Below are positions 8,876-19,440 of a stretch of 64,000 nucleotides of DNA, piece after piece. A model generated the notes under the pieces. The model was not told the DNA's origin. It did no database searches and saw only the letters and a program-made list of their open reading frames with translations. Both the position numbers and the translations under genes were made by a program. Location of the stretch: positions 1-64,000 of the forward strand of contig CAJEXI010000016.1 in the NCBI GenBank assembly GCA_903994455.1, given 5' to 3'. The stretch is from an uncultured Chlorobiaceae bacterium. GTDB lineage: Bacteria > Bacteroidota > Chlorobiia > Chlorobiales > Chlorobiaceae. Each line of letters begins with the position of its first letter. The first letter of the stretch is position 1.

Positions 8876-10126
8876 ATGCAGGTCATTGTTTTTGAAGATA
8901 CCAGGGTTCGAGAGTTGATGCCTCTTGTCAATCTTAAACCTGTTTACGGACTTTATACCGGTTTTCGTTCTCTTCAGGAAAAGCTTGAGCATTCGACGAG
9001 AGGGCGTGTGACGCTTACCTGGCATCTTCGCCGCTATCTTGCCTCTTTTTATGCTGAACAGCACCCTGAATACACCATCAACCGTCTCGAAGAAAAAGAG
9101 GTGCTGCTGGTCAATGGACGTATCGTCTGTGATGAAGCGGCAGCCAGAGTAATCATTGAAGGTGCGTTTGATTTGGGGACGGCTTATATGCAGGGCGATA
9201 ATCTGCTGTTTGCAAGAGTGGACAGCTCTCTTTTTACGACGGAAGAAGGTTTGATGCCAGACCTTTTTGAGCCATCCATTTTTGCAGAAACGCTTGTTAC
9301 AGAGGCGGTAACAGGGTTCAGGGTTATCGATAATCTTTGGGATGTGACAGCTTTTCATGCTGATGAGATGTTGCGTGATGCTGAAACGCTTGAACTTGGG
9401 CGTTTTGAGGGAGAGGTGCATCCTTCAGTTGCTATCGTTAATCGTTCGAATATCTATGTCGCTCCCGGCGCTGTTGTTCGGGCTGGAGCGGTTCTTGATG
9501 CTGATGAGGGATTTGTCGCTATCGGGGCTGGAGCGATTGTTGAACCGCAGGCGGTGCTGATGCAAAATGTATTTCTTGCTCCCTGGTCGAGAGCTAAAAT
9601 CGGCGCTCAATTGTACAGCAATGTTGCCATAGGGATGGCATCCAAAGTTGGCGGTGAAGTCGAGGATTCTCTTCTTGAACCGTTTGCCAACAAGCAGCAT
9701 GACGGTTTTCTTGGCCATTCTTATATCTCATCCTGGTGTAATCTTGGTGCGGGGACCAATACGAGCGACCTCAAGAATAATTATAGTCTGGTAAACTTGC
9801 TTGTCAATGGCCAGTTAAAGGTGACGGGATTACAGTTTCTCGGGCTTTTAATGGGAGACCACAGCAAGAGTTCCATTAATTCAATGTTCAATACCGGTAC
9901 GGTGGCAGGAACAGGGGCAAATATTTTTGGCGGGGGATTTCCTTCCAAAGAGATTCCCTCGTTTTCGTGGGGCGGGAGTGGAGGTTTTGAGAATTATGAT
10001 ATCGAAAAAGCAGTTGATACTGCGCGGAAGGTAATGGCGCGCCGCAAGGTTACCATGAGCCTCGCCTATGAGTCGATGTTCCGCTTTGTTGCAGGAGCCG
10101 AGAGTTCGGATCGTCTCTTTGTATAA
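8876..10126 (+). CDS. GlmU-like putative sugar nucleotidyltransferase with left-handed beta-helix
   Basis: The 416-residue protein has a degenerate N-terminal nucleotidyltransferase-like region. It begins MQVIVFEDTRVRELMPL and lacks the usual GGxGTR loop. A left-handed beta-helix of hexapeptide repeats follows (about residues 180-330: hydrophobic-G-x-G patterns, then GHSYISSWCNLGAGTNTSDLKN). It resembles the GlmU-family proteins of Bacteroidetes and Chlorobi whose substrate has not been settled. The missing GGxGTR loop makes uridylyltransferase activity uncertain; acetyl or acyl transfer is possible. A purine-rich GAGAGAGGG lies 10-15 bases before the ATG. It is followed closely by the amidotransferase gene. 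Confidence 0.75.
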   Translation: MQVIVFEDTRVRELMPLVNLKPVYGLYTGFRSLQEKLEHSTRGRVTLTWHLRRYLASFYAEQHPEYTINRLEEKEVLLVNGRIVCDEAAARVIIEGAFDLGTAYMQGDNLLFARVDSSLFTTEEGLMPDLFEPSIFAETLVTEAVTGFRVIDNLWDVTAFHADEMLRDAETLELGRFEGEVHPSVAIVNRSNIYVAPGAVVRAGAVLDADEGFVAIGAGAIVEPQAVLMQNVFLAPWSRAKIGAQLYSNVAIGMASKVGGEVEDSLLEPFANKQHDGFLGHSYISSWCNLGAGTNTSDLKNNYSLVNLLVNGQLKVTGLQFLGLLMGDHSKSSINSMFNTGTVAGTGANIFGGGFPSKEIPSFSWGGSGGFENYDIEKAVDTARKVMARRKVTMSLAYESMFRFVAGAESSDRLFV

Positions 10127-10142
10127 CTCTTAATATGACTAC

Positions 10143-10706
10143 ATGATTATTGTTATTGATAACTATGATTCTTTTACCTATAACCTGGTGCAGTATATCG
10201 GCGAGGCAGGGGAAACCGTTGAGGTATACCGTAACGACGAGCTTTCGGTCGATGAGATTGTAGCGCTTGCTCCGTCAAAAATTGTTATTTCTCCTGGTCC
10301 GGGCACTCCTTGTGATGCGGGCATCTCTGTACCGTTGATTCATGCGGTCAAGGGCCGGATTCCAGTACTCGGGGTGTGCCTTGGGCATCAGTCGATCGGT
10401 GCCGCACTTGGAGGGAAGGTCGTGAGGGCATCCAGTATTATGCATGGCAAGACCTCACTGGTTTATCACGACAACTGCGGGATTTTCAGGGGTGTTGATA
10501 ATCCTTTTGTGGCGACAAGGTATCACTCTCTCATTGTTGAACGGGCAACACTTCCAGAGACGCTTGTTCTTCGGGCATGGACTGAGGATGGCGTGATCAT
10601 GGGTATGGATTCGGAGTCGTTGATGCTTTATGGTGTTCAGTTTCATCCCGAATCCATCATGACTGCTGAGGGGAAAAAAATTATCAGGAATTTTCTTGAA
10701 CTGTAG
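10143..10706 (+). CDS. trpG: Anthranilate synthase component II / glutamine amidotransferase (TrpG/PabA type)
   Basis: This class I glutamine amidotransferase releases ammonia from glutamine for anthranilate or aminodeoxychorismate synthesis. It begins IVIDNYDSFTYNLVQYIGEAG and contains SPGPGTP. The nucleophile lies in GVCLGHQSIG, and the His/Glu pair is in QFHPESIMT. The 187-residue length is typical of the stand-alone subunit. The partner chorismate-binding subunit is not in the window, so I cannot say whether it serves tryptophan, folate or both. It starts 16 bases after the GlmU-like gene. Confidence 0.9.
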   Translation: MIIVIDNYDSFTYNLVQYIGEAGETVEVYRNDELSVDEIVALAPSKIVISPGPGTPCDAGISVPLIHAVKGRIPVLGVCLGHQSIGAALGGKVVRASSIMHGKTSLVYHDNCGIFRGVDNPFVATRYHSLIVERATLPETLVLRAWTEDGVIMGMDSESLMLYGVQFHPESIMTAEGKKIIRNFLEL

Positions 10707-10731
10707 TATTTGATGCAGAGGATGTGAGTGT

Positions 10732-11469
10732 ATGGATATTTATCGTAGTCCTTCGGGGACAGGGGACGAAGGAAGAGGGGGTGGTGTTCCGCCGCATCCC
10801 GGTGTCCATCGCGAAAGTGATTTTATGGCTGACGGATGGCGAGTGTTCAAAATTATGGCGGAATTTGTCAGCGGTTTTGAAATGATGTCTGATGCAGCTC
10901 CAGCCGTCACCGTTTTTGGTTCTACAAGGGTGCAGACTGGAAGTCCTGAGTATCTTCTTGCTGAAAAGCTTGGTGCCCTTCTTGCTGCGGAAGGGTTTTC
11001 AGTGATAACAGGAGGTGGACCGGGTGTTATGGAGGCGGCAAACAAGGGTGCTCAAAACGCCGGTGGTGCCTCTATTGGATTTAATATCCAACTTCCAAAT
11101 CAGCAGCGGCCAAACAAGTATATTGATCACGACAAACTGGTGAGTTTTCAGTATTTTTTTGTGCGTAAGGTTATGTTCATCAAATACGCACAGGCATTTA
11201 TCGCCTTGCCGGGCGGCTTTGGTACCCTTGATGAAATATCTGAAGCCATTACCCTGATATGCACCGGGAAAAGCGAGCGCTTTCCGGTTATATTGGTGGG
11301 CAAAAGTTACTGGGAGGGGTTTTACCGATGGGTTCAGGAGACCATGCTGAAGGAGAAGGGTTATATCAGTGCTGCCGATCTTGAATTTATTTACCTTGAA
11401 GACAGTCCGGAAAAGGTTATTGCAATCATTAAAAATTTTTATCCTGATGGTTATTCATTGAATTTTTAG
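10732..11469 (+). CDS. LOG-family protein (TIGR00730-type Rossmann fold)
   Basis: The 245-residue protein carries the two hallmark motifs of the LOG family: GGGPGVMEAANKGA and PGGFGTLDE. LOG proteins are phosphoribohydrolases that release cytokinin-type bases or cleave nucleoside monophosphates; many bacterial copies are mis-named lysine decarboxylases. The first ~30 residues are Gly/Pro-rich and less conserved, and an ATG at 10825 would remove them. I report the ATG at 10732 because a purine-rich GAGGATGTGAG precedes it. It is downstream of trpG with a 25-base gap and convergent with the haem-binding protein gene (4-base overlap). Confidence 0.85.
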   Translation: MDIYRSPSGTGDEGRGGGVPPHPGVHRESDFMADGWRVFKIMAEFVSGFEMMSDAAPAVTVFGSTRVQTGSPEYLLAEKLGALLAAEGFSVITGGGPGVMEAANKGAQNAGGASIGFNIQLPNQQRPNKYIDHDKLVSFQYFFVRKVMFIKYAQAFIALPGGFGTLDEISEAITLICTGKSERFPVILVGKSYWEGFYRWVQETMLKEKGYISAADLEFIYLEDSPEKVIAIIKNFYPDGYSLNF

Positions 11470-11900
11470 GGAGAGACTCTTGTTTCTGCATTGCATTGGC
11501 TCAGCCATTGAAGAAGCGTTTCTGTTTCCTTGACGGTGAGATGAGTTTCCGGTTTCCAGAGGGAATAGAGTGGTTGATGAGCCGATCCTTCCGAAATCAC
11601 CTTTTTGATTCTGTTGTTTGTCATGTCCTGAAGGTTACCTTCTGAAAAATTCAGGGCATTTCTGCCCGAGGCCACGATTGTTGAGGCCAACCATGAGGCT
11701 GGAGCGACATAGGCAATCGGGTCCCATCGGGTTTCATTTGAGTGGCAGTCATAGCAGGCTTTTTTCAGTGAGCTTTTTATCAAACGGGGGAGTTGGATGA
11801 CGGAAACTTCTGGCGGGTTGATTCGTTTGACTGGCACAAACTGCATAAGTATCAGGACGACAAGAGACCAGCTTGCAATTGATTTGAATGAAAAAGTCAT
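11466..11900 (-). CDS. Haem-binding domain protein, membrane-anchored
   Basis: The 144-residue product has one N-terminal hydrophobic segment (about residues 9-24) that should anchor it in the cytoplasmic membrane or act as a signal. A single CxxCH haem-attachment site follows (CYDCHSNETRWDP), and then YVAPASWL. This matches the small haem-binding domain family found in Bacteroidetes and Chlorobi, so the domain is expected to be periplasmic. Its redox partner is unknown. It is divergent from the cysteine-rich HTH regulator gene, with only 65 bases between them. Confidence 0.82.
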   Translation of the reverse strand: MTFSFKSIASWSLVVLILMQFVPVKRINPPEVSVIQLPRLIKSSLKKACYDCHSNETRWDPIAYVAPASWLASTIVASGRNALNFSEGNLQDMTNNRIKKVISEGSAHQPLYSLWKPETHLTVKETETLLQWLSQCNAETRVSP

Positions 11901-11965
11901 TTTTCCCGGATAATCCTGAATGAACTTGTTGTCTTTCTTTCTGTTAACATCAAAAAAGTGTTATT

Positions 11966-12301
11966 GTGATATTTCCCTGTGAAAAAGCGGTCTGGTACTA
12001 TCTTCCTCAAATCAGAGCAGACCTTGCCATCGAGCTTGTCAAAACCGGAATGACCCAGTCGCAGGCAGCAAAAAAACTTGGTGTCACTCCCGCAGCAATC
12101 TCCCAGTATATTCATAAAAAGCGTGGTATGCAATCTCTGAAAAGCAAGAGCTACCGCAAGGAGATTGAGACTGCGGTTACAATAATTTGTGAAGAGGCAT
12201 CGTCCAATGACCTGCATCGCATTGTTTGCAACTGTTGTCACCTGCTGCAAAAGGAGGGTGACGAACAAAAGGATGCCTGCCCGTCTACAGCTCCACAATG
12301 A
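11966..12301 (+). CDS. Cysteine-rich HTH transcriptional regulator (COG2522-like)
   Basis: The 111-residue protein starts at a GTG codon. It has an N-terminal helix-turn-helix (about residues 28-55: [25 protein letters not shown]) and a cysteine-rich C-terminal part with C75, C88, C90 and C91, plus C5 and C105. It resembles small predicted regulators of the COG2522 type, which are often thought to bind a metal or an iron-sulfur cluster; that is inference here. It is divergent from the haem-binding protein, and its 3' end overlaps that of bshC by 17 bases. This setting is compatible with a redox-responsive role. Confidence 0.7.
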   Translation: MIFPCEKAVWYYLPQIRADLAIELVKTGMTQSQAAKKLGVTPAAISQYIHKKRGMQSLKSKSYRKEIETAVTIICEEASSNDLHRIVCNCCHLLQKEGDEQKDACPSTAPQ

Positions 12302-13976
12302 TATGGGCCTCAGTTGAATGGCCGTCAAGCAAATTCTTCAGGGTATTGACCAGGTCCATTCCGTATTTGTTGAGATAATAAAAAATATTAATTAACCGTT
12401 CTTGCGGCATTCCTTCCGGAAACAGTGCGGTTTCTGCTTTCAGAATCTGCTCAAGCAACTCTTCGTGTTTGCGCCTGCTGGCCTTCCATGTTTTTTGTTC
12501 AAGAGTTTCAACTATTTTGGCTGACTGGACGGCTGAAGCGGCCAGGAGCGGTTCAAGGGTGGGGTCAATCTTTGCGAGCACTGGTCGAAGAGTGGCAAAC
12601 GCCCTTTGAATATCCTCTTTTGTTGTTTCGAACAATGCGTCAAGTTGAGGGTTTTCAGCGATGCCGACGGCATTTTTTTTCATCTGTTGCAGGTCGCTGA
12701 AGAGGGCGTAGTATATCTGTTTTCGTGAAAATCCAGGTTTTCCGATGACATGGAGCAGTCTGTCCATGATTCGGTTTATTTTTGGTTCAACAAGGGTAAA
12801 ACTTCCTCTGGGAATAATAAACGGCATAGTGATACCAAAATGCTCGTAATTTTTTCGGTACTGCGCCAGATAGCTTATTTCGCCAGGGCCTGCTATACAG
12901 GCAAAAGTAGGCAGGACGTAGTCCTGAACAATCGGTCTGAGAACAACATTGGGGCTGAACTGTTCCGGATGATCCTGACACAGTTCAAGCATTTGGTGCT
13001 TTGAGAAGTGTTGTTTGTCGGGGACAATCGAGAACGAGTCTTCTGAAGGTTGCTCTATTTTTAGTCGTTGTCCATGATGGTTGATATAAAATAGATTGAC
13101 CGCTCTTGGTTTTGTTTGAGCGGTGTAGCCGAGATTTTCCAGACGGGTACTTTGTGAAATGACATTATAGGAGGATGCTGGAGAGGATGAGAGCTCTCGC
13201 AAAAAGATGTTGGTCGAAAGCCGCTTGAATTCAGGATCCTGACTCGAAAGCAGAATCAGTGGCTGTTCTTTGAAGAGCCGCATCATGGTGCAGGCAAAGC
13301 TTATCTCGAAGGTGCTTCCCGGATAATAACACTCCGTGAGGATATCCGAAATACTCTGCTTGTGGGAGGAATCAGGCAAAAGCTTGAGAAACTCCTCAAC
13401 AGTCCGGCGGATCTCTTCGCCGAAGCAGGTGTTGGCAACCATCTGTTCAGGCATGCGCCGGTAGGGCTCCTGTTTGAAGTGGACAACCTGATTTTCAGAA
13501 AAAATGGCGGTGTTGGCCGCTTCGTCGTAGTCGTGGTCTTCTCCTTCGAGCCAGAAGATCGGGACAAAATCGTATTCAGGAAAGAGCGCTTTCTGACGTT
13601 CAGCAAAAATAATGGTGCTGAGCGCTTTATAAATTGTATAGAGTGGCCCGGTAAACAGCCCGAGTTGCTGCCCGGTTACTATGGCCATACATCGTGGTGA
13701 GCGGAGCTTTTCTATCTCCCTGAGCTGGCGTGCGGTGCCTCCCCAGCGGCTGTTTTGCCGAGAGAGAAGTCGAACAAGCGTTTCGCGGTCAAAGGTTCTC
13801 GAACCGAGCAATCCAAGCTGTCGGTAGTAATCGGCCTCTTTTTGTTCATCAAGGTGAAAACACTCTGCAATCAGTTCGGTTCGTTCGGGGCCTTCTGACG
13901 TATAGTCACGGAAAATCCGGGAAAATCCTTTTTTCGGTGTCAGGATATTTTTGTAGTCAAGGAGAAAAGTGTTCAC
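12285..13976 (-). CDS. bshC: Bacillithiol biosynthesis cysteine-adding enzyme BshC
   Basis: BshC adds cysteine to glucosaminyl-malate, the last step in making bacillithiol. Green sulfur bacteria are known to make an N-methylated form of this thiol. The product (563 residues) shows the family's signature [23 protein letters not shown] near residue 100, plus [10 protein letters not shown]-terminal features are a coiled coil (about 470-530) and a YYLNKYG motif near the end. The GTG at 13976 comes 4 bases after the surE stop and gives [10 protein letters not shown] as the start. A TTG at 14006 would overlap surE by 26 bases. Neither has a clear ribosome binding site, and coupling to surE translation is likely. 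Confidence 0.9.
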   Translation of the reverse strand: MNTFLLDYKNILTPKKGFSRIFRDYTSEGPERTELIAECFHLDEQKEADYYRQLGLLGSRTFDRETLVRLLSRQNSRWGGTARQLREIEKLRSPRCMAIVTGQQLGLFTGPLYTIYKALSTIIFAERQKALFPEYDFVPIFWLEGEDHDYDEAANTAIFSENQVVHFKQEPYRRMPEQMVANTCFGEEIRRTVEEFLKLLPDSSHKQSISDILTECYYPGSTFEISFACTMMRLFKEQPLILLSSQDPEFKRLSTNIFLRELSSSPASSYNVISQSTRLENLGYTAQTKPRAVNLFYINHHGQRLKIEQPSEDSFSIVPDKQHFSKHQMLELCQDHPEQFSPNVVLRPIVQDYVLPTFACIAGPGEISYLAQYRKNYEHFGITMPFIIPRGSFTLVEPKINRIMDRLLHVIGKPGFSRKQIYYALFSDLQQMKKNAVGIAENPQLDALFETTKEDIQRAFATLRPVLAKIDPTLEPLLAASAVQSAKIVETLEQKTWKASRRKHEELLEQILKAETALFPEGMPQERLINIFYYLNKYGMDLVNTLKNLLDGHSTEAHIIVEL

Positions 13977-13980
13977 GGTG

Positions 13981-14757
13981 TTATTTTTGCAGGTTCCATT
14001 GTTCAAGGGTGCTGATAGAGCTGTTGTAGGTCAGATCGCAAGAGAGCGGTGTAATGGCCACATAATTGTGCCGAACAGCGAATTCATCTTTGTGCAGGCT
14101 ATCATCAAGCAGACGCAGGGTGCCATTCAGCCAGTAGTAGGGGTTGCCAAACATATCGTTTCGTTCAATGGTATTTTCTTCCCATCGCGAGCGCCCCTGT
14201 TCGGTGATCATAATCCCGGCAATCTGCGATTCCGGCACATTCGGAATATTGACGGAGAGAATGGTGTCTTGCGGTAATCCTTCAAGCAGTACTTTTTTTG
14301 AAAGTTTGCGTGCAAATTTCCCTGCGTAGGTAAAATCAGCATGTTCATACGTTGCAAGCGAAAAGGCCAAAGAGGTAATTCCCTGGATTGCCCCCTCAAG
14401 AGCAGCGGCAACCGTTCCCGAATAGAGGGTGTTTGTTGCGGTATTGCTTCCGTAATTGATGCCTGATACAATAAGATCAGGCTTCGATGTCAGAATATGG
14501 CTTAAAGCAACCTTGATGCAGTCGACCGGCGTGCCTGAAACGGTATATCCAAAAAAGCGACCGTTCTTTAAAAACTTTTTGATTCTTAATGGAGAGCCCA
14601 GTGTCATGGCATGGCTCATGGCGCTGTGCGGTTCGGCAGGCGCAACGACGCTGACTCGGCCTATTTTTTTCATCGCAGCCGCAAGCGCATGGATTCCCTC
14701 CCCTTCAATGCCATCATCATTACAGACAAGTATATGAGGTTTTTTCAGTGTGTCCAT
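13981..14757 (-). CDS. surE: 5'/3'-nucleotidase SurE
   Basis: SurE is a metal-dependent phosphatase that dephosphorylates nucleoside 5'- and 3'-monophosphates. The 258-residue product starts [19 protein letters not shown], with metal ligands D14 and D15, followed by [14 protein letters not shown] and [20 protein letters not shown]. These are standard SurE motifs. An in-frame start at 14859 would add 34 residues unlike the family, so the ATG at 14757 is preferred. It is followed at once by bshC, and the patatin-like gene lies upstream on the same strand. Confidence 0.93.
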   Translation of the reverse strand: MDTLKKPHILVCNDDGIEGEGIHALAAAMKKIGRVSVVAPAEPHSAMSHAMTLGSPLRIKKFLKNGRFFGYTVSGTPVDCIKVALSHILTSKPDLIVSGINYGSNTATNTLYSGTVAAALEGAIQGITSLAFSLATYEHADFTYAGKFARKLSKKVLLEGLPQDTILSVNIPNVPESQIAGIMITEQGRSRWEENTIERNDMFGNPYYWLNGTLRLLDDSLHKDEFAVRHNYVAITPLSCDLTYNSSISTLEQWNLQK

Positions 14758-14855
14758 GCTGTTGTGTTGTTCGTTGATGATGAAAAAGTTACGGTGTACG
14801 ATGTCTCGCGGTGTTTTGGATTTGACTTGCGCATAAAAGTACAAAAAAGTTTTGC

Positions 14856-17588
14856 TCAAAAGTTATGACCAATACTGAAATAAACAATTGGCTTTGAAAA
14901 TTTCAGGGAGGCGTATGCTGTAGTGCTTGCTTTGGCAAGAAATGGAAATGCTTTTGAAACGGTAAACCTTGTCGGGCCGAGAGGAGTTTCCCATATCATG
15001 CTTGTTCCGATACCGTGAATAAGATGTGCAGAAGAGATATCGTCCAGACTTTCCCAGACATTGCCGACATTGTAATGCAGAAGCAGCGACGTTGGAAAAA
15101 GAATGGCGAACGACGGTTTGTAGCCAAGATGGATGCCGGCAGCCGCCATATTGTCGCATGGAAGATCGTTTTCTTTCAATCCTGTAAAACGCTGACTGTA
15201 CGTTGTTCCCGGCCCCCCGAGAAAAAATTTCTCTGATAATGGCATGTTGCTGCTGCTCAGGCCAAAAAGTCCCGAAAGCTGCAGGGTGGTTTTGCTCGTC
15301 AGCGCAATATTTTCTTCGTGGTTACCGGAGACCTGCCAGTAAATATCATGATTGTCAAAAATTGACGGAGTCACTGAATATTTAAAGTTTGTATAGGTTC
15401 CGGCAGTTGGGGTCAACGAGTTGTTTCGTGAATCAAGGGTAAATTGTGTGCCGATTGAGAGCATTGTATTATTTGCGGTTTTCAGTGCCATACTGTAATC
15501 CCCTTCAGCCCAGGATTTGGCGTTTTGCAGGGTAATCTCCGCAATAAACTGGCCGTTTTTTCGGATTCTTGCGCCGAAAGCATGGCTGAAACCGTACTTC
15601 TGGATTCCGTAATTGCTCAGAGCCTCTGAACCATCGCGATGTTCAAAAACACGCGCGTCATAAAAAAGACGTGAAGACATCGTCAAGTGGGACTCACCTA
15701 TCCTTGGCGCATTAAGTTCAAGGTTGAGCAGATAGTTTTTTCTTCCTGCCTTTAGCCAGCCGCCGACGGAGTTGGTTGTTCCTCCGAGATTTTCGTTTCT
15801 GACATCGACAAGAAACTGGGCATTGTTTGTTTCATCATAGCGTAAACCGAGCCGGAGCACTGACGGCGGTTTTTCTTGAAGAGAAACGTTGAGCAGGGGG
15901 TTGCTGTCGGGCAAAGAGGTGGTGGCTGGTTTTGCAAAGATAGAGACACGATTGAACCCCCCGGTTTCGTAAAGATTATTGACGGACTCTTCAGCTTTCT
16001 CAATGCGGAGCGCATGTGTCGTATCAATTTTTATTTCCCTCATTACAGGAGTGATGCCAGTAATGTTTTTATCACTGCGGATCTCAATACTCTCAGGTTT
16101 TCCAGAAGAAACATTGACGTGCAGCACGCCATCGTCCAGAGTGCAGCCTTTGATGGCGACAAGGCAATATCCTTTTCTGCGGTATTGTGTTATCAGCGCT
16201 TCAAGGGCTATTGTTCCTGCGGTATTGGTGTAAAGCGCCTTCATCACCGGGCTGAAACAGTGTTCAATCTCTTCTGGTGAAAGTGCTGCGGGAGGCCCTC
16301 CCGTGACGGTCACCTTGTTTATGACGGGAAGTGGATCAAGATGAAAAATTACTTTTTTATGGGGGTGATCAATTTCGGCAGAGACTCTGGTAAAGAGATC
16401 GGTTGCCAGCAACTTCTGAAAAGTTTTGTCAAGATCTGTTGCCTTGTGGATAATGGCGGAAGCAACAGGGGGATATTCCGGATTTTTTTGTGAGAGCAAA
16501 AATTCTTTGGTGTACGTTCCAAGAGCAATACTTCGCAAACTCTTTTTTTCTATTTTGAGTTTTATTGCTTCGGTCATTACTTTTCCTTTGGCATAGCCTG
16601 CCTCAACAAGTGTCTTGATATCTGAAAAATCGGTGGCTTTGTGGTCGCCGAGTTCGGGAGTGATAACAATATCGGCTTTTGCAAGTTGCGCCGGATACTG
16701 CAATTTTGTGAGGATGGTCATCGCCTGATCGGCCGCTTTCCATGGGAGATCAAGTTCGCCACCGGTTGCATACATGCTCCCGTGCGTATCGGCAGCAATT
16801 TTAACGTCGACATTGAACGCATCGAGTTCATCGACCGGAAGATTGGCAACGAGACCTCCATCAACCAACTGGTAACCGTCACGGATAATCGGTTCATAAA
16901 GAATCGGAATGGTACTGCTTGCCCGTATGGCTTCTGACAGAGAGCCTCCGGTAAGTGATATACGCCTTCCTGAAACAAGATCGGTCGAAATTGCCCTGAA
17001 ATTGATCGGAAACGTTGAGAAATTGCCTGACGCATTATAGAGAGCGTTCAATGCCAGAAGGTCGAGGGTGCCGGTCATCTCCTGGGCTGAGTTAAGCGAT
17101 TTCGGAATAACAAGTTTCAGCTTCTCAAAACGGATGGCCAGAGATGCCCGGTCACGGATTCGTTGCTGTTCAAGAAAAATGTTTGAACGGGTATAATTAT
17201 CACGGAGGGAAAGAAGGGATTGCCAGGGAAGGGTATGGGCGATCTTTTCAAGTTCATTTGGGCTGTATCCGCAACAGTAGAGTCCTCCAATAACGGCACC
17301 CATGCTGGTGCCGGCAATACCATCGACGGGAATACCTGCCTCATCAAGGGCCTTGAGGATGCCAATTTGTGAAAGACCGTTAGCGCCTCCTCCTGAAAGT
17401 GCAAGACCGACGGTTTTTCTGGCAGGTCTCATGAAGTTGAACAGGGCATAGCGGTGCCGGGGAAGTTGAAGCGTGTCGGGATAGACCAGTGTGGTCGATG
17501 AGGCCACAGCGTCAGGTTGCATCGTCATTTCAGTGAGGAGAGTGACGATGAGCAGTGCGGCTATGCAGAAAAATGTTCTGACGTTCAA
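14856..17588 (-). CDS. Patatin-like phospholipase with POTRA/Omp85 beta-barrel (outer membrane)
   Basis: The 910-residue protein begins with a signal peptide (hydrophobic residues 5-20). A patatin domain follows (about 58-350): oxyanion loop SGGGANG (66-71), nucleophile S95 in GTSMG, and D243 in DGG complete the Ser/Asp dyad. A POTRA-like region (about 400-560) and a C-terminal surface-antigen barrel (about 570-910, ending in the aromatic SIGHNF) come next. The layout matches PlpD/type Vd proteins, which expose or release a lipase through the outer membrane. The start is a TTG with a GAGGAG ribosome binding site 9 bases upstream. It precedes surE and bshC on the same strand. Confidence 0.88.
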   Translation of the reverse strand: MNVRTFFCIAALLIVTLLTEMTMQPDAVASSTTLVYPDTLQLPRHRYALFNFMRPARKTVGLALSGGGANGLSQIGILKALDEAGIPVDGIAGTSMGAVIGGLYCCGYSPNELEKIAHTLPWQSLLSLRDNYTRSNIFLEQQRIRDRASLAIRFEKLKLVIPKSLNSAQEMTGTLDLLALNALYNASGNFSTFPINFRAISTDLVSGRRISLTGGSLSEAIRASSTIPILYEPIIRDGYQLVDGGLVANLPVDELDAFNVDVKIAADTHGSMYATGGELDLPWKAADQAMTILTKLQYPAQLAKADIVITPELGDHKATDFSDIKTLVEAGYAKGKVMTEAIKLKIEKKSLRSIALGTYTKEFLLSQKNPEYPPVASAIIHKATDLDKTFQKLLATDLFTRVSAEIDHPHKKVIFHLDPLPVINKVTVTGGPPAALSPEEIEHCFSPVMKALYTNTAGTIALEALITQYRRKGYCLVAIKGCTLDDGVLHVNVSSGKPESIEIRSDKNITGITPVMREIKIDTTHALRIEKAEESVNNLYETGGFNRVSIFAKPATTSLPDSNPLLNVSLQEKPPSVLRLGLRYDETNNAQFLVDVRNENLGGTTNSVGGWLKAGRKNYLLNLELNAPRIGESHLTMSSRLFYDARVFEHRDGSEALSNYGIQKYGFSHAFGARIRKNGQFIAEITLQNAKSWAEGDYSMALKTANNTMLSIGTQFTLDSRNNSLTPTAGTYTNFKYSVTPSIFDNHDIYWQVSGNHEENIALTSKTTLQLSGLFGLSSSNMPLSEKFFLGGPGTTYSQRFTGLKENDLPCDNMAAAGIHLGYKPSFAILFPTSLLLHYNVGNVWESLDDISSAHLIHGIGTSMIWETPLGPTRFTVSKAFPFLAKASTTAYASLKFSKPIVYFSIGHNF

Positions 17589-17707
17589 AGGTGGCGCTCC
17601 TCGTTTATAAAGTCGTTAGACAAGGTTTTATATCGGCTGTTTTTGAGTTCTCCTGTGGACTTCATATCTTCAGCTTTAATGTATAACCTTTACTCTTCAT
17701 TGTAAAC

Positions 17708-18547
17708 ATGGCTTGGTTTAATCGGGTAAAACCCTCAATACGTCCAACCGACAAAAGAGATATGCCGGAAGGATTGTGGTGGAAATGTGAAGAGTGCGGA
17801 GCGATGCTTCACAAAAAGCAGCTTGAAGATTACTTTTACACCTGTTCGGAGTGCAGTCACCATTTCAGGATATCTCCCTACAAATATTTCTCGATTCTTT
17901 TTGATGGCGACAAGTACATCGAGTTTGATGATAACCTCCGTTCTGCTGATCCGCTCAGTTTTACGGATACAAAGAAATATCCCGACAGGGTTCATGACAC
18001 GATTGAAAAGAGTGGAAAAACCGAGGCGTGTCGCAATGCTTATGGAGAGTGCGGCAGTAGTCCACTTGTTGTTTCGGCCATGGATTTTGGATTTATTGGT
18101 GGATCGATGGGTTCCGTTGTTGGTGAAAAAATAGCGCGTGCTGTTGATAAATCGCTTGAGCTGAATGCTCCACTTCTTGTTATTTCCCAGTCAGGTGGAG
18201 CCCGGATGATGGAAGGTGCCTTCAGTCTGATGCAGATGGCTAAAACTGCGGCGCGTCTTACCCGTCTCAGTGAGAGGAAACTGCCCTATATCTCTCTTCT
18301 TGCCGACCCGACAATGGGAGGTATCACCGCCTCTTTTGCCATGCTTGGCGATATCAATATCAGCGAGCCGAAAGCCCTCATAGGATTTGCGGGCCCCAGG
18401 GTGATCAGGGATACCATCAAAAGAGATCTGCCCGAAGGGTTTCAGCGTGCCGAGTTTCTGCTTGAACATGGCTTTCTTGATCGCATTATCTCCCGGAGGG
18501 ATCTGAAAACCGAGCTGGTCACCCTGCTCGGTATGCTCAAGGTTTAA
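17708..18547 (+). CDS. accD: Acetyl-CoA carboxylase carboxyltransferase subunit beta
   Basis: AccD pairs with AccA to transfer the carboxyl group from biotin to acetyl-CoA in fatty acid synthesis. The N-terminal zinc ribbon has C27, C30, C46 and C49. The carboxyltransferase core shows [20 protein letters not shown] and [17 protein letters not shown], then [13 protein letters not shown]. At 279 residues the length is normal. The gene stands alone on the plus strand and its stop overlaps the thyX stop by 4 bases (convergent). Confidence 0.95.
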   Translation: MAWFNRVKPSIRPTDKRDMPEGLWWKCEECGAMLHKKQLEDYFYTCSECSHHFRISPYKYFSILFDGDKYIEFDDNLRSADPLSFTDTKKYPDRVHDTIEKSGKTEACRNAYGECGSSPLVVSAMDFGFIGGSMGSVVGEKIARAVDKSLELNAPLLVISQSGGARMMEGAFSLMQMAKTAARLTRLSERKLPYISLLADPTMGGITASFAMLGDINISEPKALIGFAGPRVIRDTIKRDLPEGFQRAEFLLEHGFLDRIISRRDLKTELVTLLGMLKV

Positions 18548-19194
18548 CTCCAGTGAAGCGCTGCGGCCGTAACCGGGAATTGTTCCATGAAAATCTTTTT
18601 TATCTCAAGGGCAATTTCCCGGTGTTCCTGTTGCGTGCTTTTTTCGGTTCGTACCTCCAGATAGTGGATCCAGCTTCTGGCTGAGCCCTTCATATAGAGT
18701 TTTGTTTGAGTGCCCAGCGGGAGGAGCACTCTGGCGCACTCCTTGGCAATGCCCTTTTCAAGCGCCAGGTTGTATGCGTCAAGCCCTGTTCGGGCAATAC
18801 GATCCTGCGCCTCATCAAACCACTGTATGGTTGTTTCATCAAGATCATCAAGGGAGTTCTGCCGGTTTTTGCTGTCCTGGCGCCTTGGCTGGTATCGCTC
18901 AATCTCCTGAGCTTTGGCATACCGTTGAGAAAATTCCTGGAACTGAAAACTTTTATGACGGAGAATCTGTGGAGAAATGGCTCTTGAGGTCACAATTTCA
19001 ACCGTCATATCCACCATTTCAAAGACGCTCCAATGCTTGTGTGTAATGCAGTAGGCAAGCAGCTTTTCATAATCCACAGTCTCCTGATGGGGGCTCGAAA
19101 CACGTGCGCAGTAGGCCATGAGACCCTCAGGGGAGAGTGTTTGGTGCTCTACCTGAATGAGTGGGGTGGTGACTGAAATAAGGCGGACCTGCAT
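18544..19194 (-). CDS. thyX: Flavin-dependent thymidylate synthase
   Basis: ThyX makes dTMP from dUMP using FAD, NADPH and methylene-tetrahydrofolate. The 216-residue product carries the ThyX motif at residues 79-92 as [14 protein letters not shown], a variant of the RHRxxSxNExSxR consensus with Lys for the second Arg, and Gln at the usual Ser and Asn positions. The remaining key positions (R79, H80, E87, S89, R91) are kept. The ATG at 19194 with GAGG just upstream is preferred over the TTG at 19203. It is convergent with accD. Confidence 0.92.
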   Translation of the reverse strand: MQVRLISVTTPLIQVEHQTLSPEGLMAYCARVSSPHQETVDYEKLLAYCITHKHWSVFEMVDMTVEIVTSRAISPQILRHKSFQFQEFSQRYAKAQEIERYQPRRQDSKNRQNSLDDLDETTIQWFDEAQDRIARTGLDAYNLALEKGIAKECARVLLPLGTQTKLYMKGSARSWIHYLEVRTEKSTQQEHREIALEIKKIFMEQFPVTAAALHWS

Positions 19195-19440
19195 ATTCCT
19201 CAACGTTTTGATGTTTGTTCAGGCCGAAATATAGAGAAATGGGGCCATTTTTCCTGTTGTCACAGAAAATGGGATGATTCTCTTTTTTTGCTATTTGAAA
19301 CGGGAAGTCTTGATTTATTGTTGTCACTGCGTATTTTGAGGAACAGTGTCGAGAGTTCCCGTTGAGCTTCTCGGGCAGGGCACCGTTTGTGCCGATCGGG
19401 TTTTGAACGATTTACCAATATTTCAAACAACAGGATAGCT

